Positions 7,223-11,499 of a DNA stretch of 11,499 bases are shown one piece after another. The notes beneath the pieces were generated by a model that was not told the origin of the DNA, made no database searches, and saw nothing but the letters and a program-made list of their open reading frames with translations. Numbering within the stretch: the first letter of the stretch is position 1; each line of letters opens with the position of its first letter. The translations under genes were made by a program, and so were the position numbers. The DNA is from an uncultured Clostridia bacterium (GTDB taxonomy: Bacteria > Bacillota > Clostridia > TANB77 > CAG-508). The stretch is taken from contig CANQTJ010000048.1 of NCBI GenBank assembly GCA_947626705.1, positions 1-11,499 on the forward strand. Direction: 5' to 3'.

Positions 7223-10200
7223 TTAATTATTTTCTTGTTTTTTAATTTTTGTGTATGTTAATGTTATGGTTTCTAATATTGTATTATTTATTGTTGATAA
7301 ATCTGTTACAGTTAGTTTTTCATTATCATCTAAATCTGCTGCTAAAAATTCTGCTCCTTGTATTTGCACTTCTTTTAGTATTACTTGATTTAGTGCTGAT
7401 AAGTCTGTTACAGTAACATATCCATTTCCATCTAAATCTCCCATTACCACTGCTGTCATTGTTATTTCTTCTTCATATCTTTTATCTTTAATTGTCATTC
7501 CTGTACCAACTAATTCATCTTCTTTAAGTGTTTTTCCATTTTTATCTATAACTGTTATAATTCCATTTGTGTCACAGTTTTCTATAAACTCTGCAACTGT
7601 TGTTTCAGGTTCTATTTTGTCTAAGTAGATATCTCCTTCTTCATATTCATCTATGTTATTTTTTCCTACTTTATATTTTTCTGATCTTAAATATAATTTG
7701 TCTTCTTCCCATTGTGCATATAATGTTATGTTTTCCAATTTTGATGTATCTATACTTGTAACTTTTTCGCCTTGATCATTATTTGTTGTATACCATCCTT
7801 TAAATGTTGCATTTTCTTTACTTTGTAAGTCTACTAATGGTATATCTTCATCTTCGACTGTGTATTTTGTTGGATTAGCAGAATTATCACTATCTTTTAA
7901 GTTTTTATATGTAATTGTATATTCTATAGGTGTTATATCATATTGTGCTGTTACTGTTATATCTCCTGTTACATTTTCTAATGAATCCTCATTTTGCCAT
8001 CCTTTAAATGTTGCTTTATAACCAGGTTTCGTATTATTTTTTGTAGGAATTTCTCCTGTATATTCTGCTTTTTCTCCATGCTCTACTGTTACTGTATTTA
8101 TTATTGTTCCATCATCATTTTTAAATGTTACTGTATATTTATTTTTTTCAAATCTTGCATGTAATGTTGTATCTTCAGTAATGTCTACATTTGTTGAAGG
8201 ATCTACTTTGTTTCCTTCATCATCATACCATCCTAAAAATTTATGTCCTTCTTTGCTAGGCTCTGGTAATTCTCCATATTCATCTCCATAAGTTACTTCT
8301 TTTTTCTGTTCTTCAATTTCTGGATCTTCTCCATCTGTATCGAATGTTACTTGATATTTTTTTGGTGTCCAATGTGCATATAATGTTGCATCTCCTTTTG
8401 CAATATATGGAGCTTCTATTTTTGTTCCACCTTTCTGTTCTGTATACCATCCATCAAATGTATATCCTTCTTTAGCAGGTTTATTTAAGCTAACTTCTTC
8501 TCCATGCTCTGCTGTTACTGTATTTATTGTCGTTCCATCATCATTTTTAAATGTTATTGTATATTTGTTTTTTTCAAATTTTGCATGTAATGTTGTATCT
8601 TCTGTAATGTCTACATTTGTTGAAGAATCTATTTTGTTTCCTTCATCATCATACCAGCCTAAAAATTTATTTCCTTCTTTGCTAGGCTCTGGTAATTCTC
8701 CATATTTTTCTCCATATGTTACTTCTTTTTTCTTTGCTTCAATTTCTGGATCTTCTCCATCTGTATCGAATGTTACTTGATATTTTTTTGGTGTCCAATG
8801 TGCATATAATGTTGCATCTCCTTTTGCAATATATGGAGTTTCTATTTTTGTTCCACCTTTTTGCTCTGTATACCATCCATCAAATTCATATCCTTTTTTG
8901 GTAGGTGTATCTAAACCTACTTCTTCTCCATATTTTACTTGTACTGTACTTATTGTTGTTCCATCATCATTTTTAAATGTTATTGTATATTTATTTTCTT
9001 CATATTTTGCATGTAATGTAATATCTCCTGTTATATTTACAATTGTTGTTGGTTCAATTTTATGATCTTGTTCATCATACCATCCTAAGAATTTATGGCC
9101 TTCTTTAGTTGCTTGTGGCAATTCTCCATATCTTCCTTCATTTCTTACTGTTTTACTTTGTACTGTACCTGTTCCACCTTCATAATCAAATGTTACAGTG
9201 TATTCATCTCCTAACCATCCAGCTGTAAGTTTTTTATTCTCTGTTATATCTACTTTATCATTTGGATCTATTTTGTTTCCATCTTCATCATACCATCCAT
9301 CAAACTCATATCCATCTCTTTCTGGTATTGGTAAATCTCCATATTTTTCTCCATAAGTTACATCTTGCTCTGTTCCATCAATGTCTTCGTCTACACCATC
9401 TGTATCAAATGTTATTTTAAATTTTTTTGGTGTCCAACGTGCATATAATGTTATATCATCTTCTGGTGTATATGGTGTATTTATTTTTTCTCCATCTGTT
9501 TGTTGTGTATACCAACCATCAAACGTATATCCTTCTTTTGTTGGTGTTTCTAATTGAACTGGACTTTGTTTATATGTTGCTGTTATTTCTCCATCTCCAT
9601 TTCCAAATGTATATGTTACGCCAGATATACTTCCTTGACCTGTTGCTGTCCATTTATCAAATTTTTTCTTTGATATAACTTGTGTTGTATTTTCACCATC
9701 TTTTAGAGTTACTGTGTAGCTATCTTCTGGAGGTACTGGGTCTGTTATTGCTTTTGTTGAACCACTTGTCCCTGTTATAGTTGAATCATCTGTCTTTCCA
9801 TTCCATGTTCCTCTATTTGGATGTATTGTTAATGTATATGTTACTTCATCCCAATGTGCAAATAATGTTATATCCTTTTCTGGTGTATAGTCTTCTCCTA
9901 TATCTCCTACTCTTTCTCCTCCTGTTTGTGCTGTATACCATCCACTAAATGTTGAATTTGCTTTTGTTACACTTGGTAATTGTATTTCTTCTCCTATATA
10001 ATTTGCCTTTACTGTTGCATCTGTATCAGCAAATGTATATGTTGCTCCTTTTAATGTTCCTCCACCTGTTTCTAATGTCCATTTATCAAATTTTGTTTTT
10101 TGTTCTAATTGTAAAGTAGTTGGTGTTCCACCATTTACATTAAATTTAACTGTATGGCCTTTAGGAGTTACTGTTGGGTCTAATAAAGTCTGTTGTGTTC

Positions 10201-11038
10201 CATATGGCTCAGTAAAACTTTGTGATTTTGAACTACCTTCCCATGTTCCTCCATTTGGATCTACTGTTAATGTTGATTTTATTTGTTCCCATTGAGCATA
10301 TAGTGTTAAATCTGCATCTGTGTTATATTTATCTCCTGCACTATATGCTTGTCCACTTCCATTAACATCTGTATTCCATCCTTTAAACGTGTATCCTGTT
10401 CTAGTAGGAGGTGTTGTTCCTTCTATTGTATAACTTTCTCCAGCTTTTTTCTTTCCTGCATTTGGCATATCATTTACTGTATCATTAGCATTAGTATTAT
10501 AAGTTATATTATATTCTTTTGGTTCTTCTGGTACTTCTGCATCTTTAGGTATTGTTAGTGTAGCTCCCTTACACCAGATATCTTCTCCCTTAAATGCACA
10601 ATCAACTTCATCTTCTAAAGTAATCTTTGTACTATTTGTCGTTTTCAATACATTAAAAGTTATTGTATACATCAGACCTTCTTTTCCTGAATTTGCATTT
10701 GATCTAGTAGCTTCTATTTGAATTTCTCCATTTTCATTTACATAATCAGGGCTATTGAATTTTGTTTGATTATTAGTTGTAAATTCTTCTTCTTCATTAA
10801 ATTCTAGAATTTCTTCATCATATTGTAAATAACCACTAAATGTATCGACTTGCTTAGAATTCTCTAAATCAATATACATTTCTACTTCTATTTGTTCTCC
10901 AACTTTTATTTCTGTTGCATTACTTTCTAATCTAAAGGTTACATCTGGGTCTATTTCATGTCCAACAGCTATAACTGGTGAAAATATAGAAAATATGATA
11001 CTAAATATTAGTAATCCACTAATAATTTTGCTTTTCAT
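7223..11038 (-). CDS. Secreted protein with N-terminal cohesin-like domain, InlB-B-type repeats and C-terminal dockerin
   Basis: 1271 residues. A signal peptide (about 1-25, ending VIAVG) is followed by a cohesin-like domain (about 32-164: VGEQIEVEMYIDL, LQYDEEILEF, LMYTITFNV). Residues 176-1113 contain about 13 units of the InlB B-repeat / Listeria-Bacteroides family, recognised by YxVTFxxxGG-like starts, GYxFxGWYxx and LYAxW endings. Such repeats form small beta-grasp-like modules in surface adhesins and stalks. Residues 1114-1199 form a module of a kind often found just before dockerins (VGTGMTIKD, then VVMGD). Residues 1201-1256 are a dockerin with two calcium-loop motifs. AAGGAGGG lies 6 nt before the ATG at 11038, fixing the start. 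The next gene begins 27 bp after the TAA, so both are probably co-transcribed. Having a cohesin and a dockerin on one chain suggests an adaptor or chain link; the partners are inferred, and no enzyme domain is seen. Confidence 0.93.
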   Translation of the reverse strand: MKSKIISGLLIFSIIFSIFSPVIAVGHEIDPDVTFRLESNATEIKVGEQIEVEMYIDLENSKQVDTFSGYLQYDEEILEFNEEEEFTTNNQTKFNSPDYVNENGEIQIEATRSNANSGKEGLMYTITFNVLKTTNSTKITLEDEVDCAFKGEDIWCKGATLTIPKDAEVPEEPKEYNITYNTNANDTVNDMPNAGKKKAGESYTIEGTTPPTRTGYTFKGWNTDVNGSGQAYSAGDKYNTDADLTLYAQWEQIKSTLTVDPNGGTWEGSSKSQSFTEPYGTQQTLLDPTVTPKGHTVKFNVNGGTPTTLQLEQKTKFDKWTLETGGGTLKGATYTFADTDATVKANYIGEEIQLPSVTKANSTFSGWYTAQTGGERVGDIGEDYTPEKDITLFAHWDEVTYTLTIHPNRGTWNGKTDDSTITGTSGSTKAITDPVPPEDSYTVTLKDGENTTQVISKKKFDKWTATGQGSISGVTYTFGNGDGEITATYKQSPVQLETPTKEGYTFDGWYTQQTDGEKINTPYTPEDDITLYARWTPKKFKITFDTDGVDEDIDGTEQDVTYGEKYGDLPIPERDGYEFDGWYDEDGNKIDPNDKVDITENKKLTAGWLGDEYTVTFDYEGGTGTVQSKTVRNEGRYGELPQATKEGHKFLGWYDEQDHKIEPTTIVNITGDITLHAKYEENKYTITFKNDDGTTISTVQVKYGEEVGLDTPTKKGYEFDGWYTEQKGGTKIETPYIAKGDATLYAHWTPKKYQVTFDTDGEDPEIEAKKKEVTYGEKYGELPEPSKEGNKFLGWYDDEGNKIDSSTNVDITEDTTLHAKFEKNKYTITFKNDDGTTINTVTAEHGEEVSLNKPAKEGYTFDGWYTEQKGGTKIEAPYIAKGDATLYAHWTPKKYQVTFDTDGEDPEIEEQKKEVTYGDEYGELPEPSKEGHKFLGWYDDEGNKVDPSTNVDITEDTTLHARFEKNKYTVTFKNDDGTIINTVTVEHGEKAEYTGEIPTKNNTKPGYKATFKGWQNEDSLENVTGDITVTAQYDITPIEYTITYKNLKDSDNSANPTKYTVEDEDIPLVDLQSKENATFKGWYTTNNDQGEKVTSIDTSKLENITLYAQWEEDKLYLRSEKYKVGKNNIDEYEEGDIYLDKIEPETTVAEFIENCDTNGIITVIDKNGKTLKEDELVGTGMTIKDKRYEEEITMTAVVMGDLDGNGYVTVTDLSALNQVILKEVQIQGAEFLAADLDDNEKLTVTDLSTINNTILETITLTYTKIKKQENN
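7271..7438 (-). other. Dockerin domain (two F-hand calcium motifs) at the C-terminus of the repeat protein
   Basis: Residues 1201-1256 carry two duplicated 12-residue loops, DLDGNGYVTVTD and DLDDNEKLTVTD. Asp occurs at positions 1, 3 and 12, Asn at 5 and Thr at 9, and each loop is followed by a helix (LSALNQVIL and LSTINNTIL). This matches the type I dockerin pattern DxNxDGxxNxxD with conservative changes. Positions 10-11 are Val-Thr in both halves and position 17 is Asn in both. That internal symmetry is what allows dual-mode cohesin binding in known dockerins. The second loop lacks the usual Gly at position 6 (Glu instead). Confidence 0.88.
8144..8995 (-). repeat. Tandem 426-bp repeat (two full copies) inside the repeat/dockerin gene
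   Basis: Copies at 8570-8995 and 8144-8569 each encode 142 residues starting NKYT[I/V]TFKNDDG and holding two InlB-B-type units. A partial third copy begins at 8143. The copies share a 102-bp stretch without any difference, synonymous sites included (8311-8412 and 8737-8838), while other parts differ. This indicates recent duplication or gene conversion. The older units elsewhere in the protein are much more diverged. Confidence 0.9.
10547..10945 (-). other. Cohesin-like domain at the N-terminus of the repeat protein
   Basis: Residues about 32-164 follow the cohesin strand order: a Gly-Glu turn before a beta strand (KVGEQIEVEMYI), a substitute for the YDP-VLE motif (LQYDEEILEF), and a hydrophobic strand (GLMYTITFNVL) followed by TTNSTKITLED. 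Two cysteines (147 and 156) lie nine residues apart near the end and could form a disulfide. The related Big-like or NEAT-like beta folds cannot be excluded by eye. Confidence 0.65.
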
Positions 11039-11145
11039 GAGTATCCCTCCTTATCTTCTTAATAAAATTCTAATATTTATTTTCAAAAATTACAATATTC
11101 GTTTTTTTTAGAATTTTAATTTTTACAATTTTCTTTGTTTTTGTC

Positions 11146-11172
11146 CTTACGGATGCTTAATTATTTTTTTTA
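11146..11172 (-). promoter_or_regulatory. Promoter- or operator-like element with CATCCGTAAG, upstream of the repeat/dockerin gene
   Basis: On the minus strand TAAA (11172-11169), 16 nt, then CCGTAAG (11152-11146) forms the same pair seen upstream of the giant gene, and the full 10-mer CATCCGTAAG is identical. The 10-mer ends 108 nt before the ATG at 11038. If this is a -10 region, the leader is about 100 nt long. An alternative -10, TATAAT at 11189-11184, lies just upstream but has no clear -35. Confidence 0.4.
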
Positions 11173-11342
11173 ATCACTTAAATATTATATTTATGTTACA
11201 TTTTAATTACATTAGAATAATTAAGAATAATAATAAATTTTAATTTTATATAACCCGTATAGTTAATACATATATTTCTTTTTTATTGTGCAATTTTCTA
11301 TAATATAAATATAATATCTAAATGATATTTTTATTTATATTG

Positions 11343-11389
11343 TTACTAGCCAACTATATTTTAAATATAATGCAATAGTTGACTAGTAA
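11343..11389 (-). terminator. Long hairpin downstream of the upstream dockerin gene, possible terminator
   Basis: Arms 11343-11357 and 11375-11389 pair over 15 bp with one mismatch (a G-U pair in one orientation) around a 17-nt loop. The core is ACTAG plus CAACTAT. It lies about 40 nt past the TAA at 11431-11433, where a terminator would be expected. No T run follows on either strand, so termination is uncertain; it may instead be an RNA-stabilising stem or a regulator site. Confidence 0.45.
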
Positions 11390-11430
11390 TTATTACTATA
11401 TTAAAGCTTATTTTACATAGAAAATTAAAT

Positions 11431-11499
11431 TTATAAAATTCTTAATAACATTTTGTTTAATGTAGATAAGTCTGTTGGTGTTATATTATCATTTTCATC
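11431..11499 (-). CDS. C-terminal end of an upstream dockerin-bearing protein (partial)
   Basis: The last 22 codons before a TAA stop are visible; the gene begins outside the window. The tail contains DENDNITPTD followed by LSTLNKMLLRIL. Aligned with the second loop of the neighbouring dockerin (DLDDNEKLTVTD, LSTINNTIL), it fits exactly from loop position 3: Asp3, Asn5, Thr9, Thr11, Asp12, then LST and Asn17. It is therefore the second calcium loop and helix of a dockerin at the extreme C-terminus, the usual place. The rest of the protein cannot be described. It is on the same strand as the cohesin/dockerin genes and is a plausible client of one of their cohesins. Confidence 0.8.
   Translation of the reverse strand, partial: DENDNITPTDLSTLNKMLLRIL

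Larger units (their letters stand above)
11039..11430. other. AT-rich intergenic region between the upstream dockerin gene and the repeat protein
   Basis: No convincing coding frame is seen. Read on the minus strand it contains a long inverted repeat (11343-11389), a TATAAT (11189-11184) without a good -35, the CATCCGTAAG element (11155-11146) and an AAGGAGGG ribosome binding site (11052-11045). The rest is A/T-rich sequence with no feature I can name. Confidence 0.6.

Noticed and set aside
8090..9010. Regular repeats as a possible CRISPR array
   Set aside because: The period is 426 bp, in frame, and the copies encode InlB-B-type protein modules; there are no short palindromic repeats with unique spacers.
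3363..10558. Other plus-strand open frames of 60-110 residues, including 6642-6908 and 8565-8780
   Set aside because: All lie opposite long, well-supported minus-strand genes, have hydrophobic low-complexity translations, and lack ribosome binding sites or recognisable domains.
6449..11499. A classical cellulosome cluster
   Set aside because: No glycoside hydrolase catalytic domain, carbohydrate-binding module or multi-cohesin scaffoldin is present in the window.

Overview
The window comes from a low-G+C Gram-positive bacterium (Bacillota, most likely a Clostridia-type or gut-associated lineage). The evidence is strong AT bias, AGGAG-type ribosome binding sites, TAA stops, the standard code (Trp is TGG, no in-frame TGA), and a C-terminal IPKTG sortase-type anchor on one product. 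Genus or species cannot be named from the sequence. Every supported gene lies on the minus strand; the plus-strand open frames are shadows.

In order of transcription, from high to low coordinates: (i) 11431-11499 holds the last 22 codons of a gene whose body lies outside the window, and its tail is half of a dockerin. (ii) 11039-11430 is an AT-rich intergenic region with a 15-bp hairpin and a promoter-like element. (iii) 7223-11038 encodes a 1271-residue secreted protein: signal peptide, cohesin-like domain, about 13 InlB-B / Listeria-Bacteroides-type repeats, a pre-dockerin module and a type-I-like dockerin. (iv) 6449-7195, only 27 bp downstream, encodes a 248-residue cohesin-like protein with a Pro/Thr/Gln linker, an IPKTG motif, a transmembrane helix and a basic tail. 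It is followed by a clear hairpin terminator. (v) 6122-6404 is a regulatory gap. (vi) 1-6121 is the first 2040 codons of a giant exported protein that runs off the left edge. It has an N-terminal membrane segment, a jelly-roll-like domain, a half von Willebrand A-like domain, PKD/Ig-like domains, at least seven SpaA/Cna-B-like (prealbumin-like) domains, an Asn-Pro-rich linker and further beta-domains.

The most interesting reading is a non-enzymatic cohesin-dockerin surface assembly. The wall-anchored cohesin (iv) could hold the dockerin of (iii). The cohesin of (iii) could in turn hold another dockerin protein, such as the one ending at 11431. No glycoside hydrolase or carbohydrate-binding module is visible, so this looks like an adhesive or display scaffold rather than a cellulosome. 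The pairing is inferred from domain content and gene order and is not demonstrated. The giant protein may be co-regulated: an identical 10-mer (CATCCGTAAG) lies exactly 108 nt upstream of the start codons of both (iii) and (vi).
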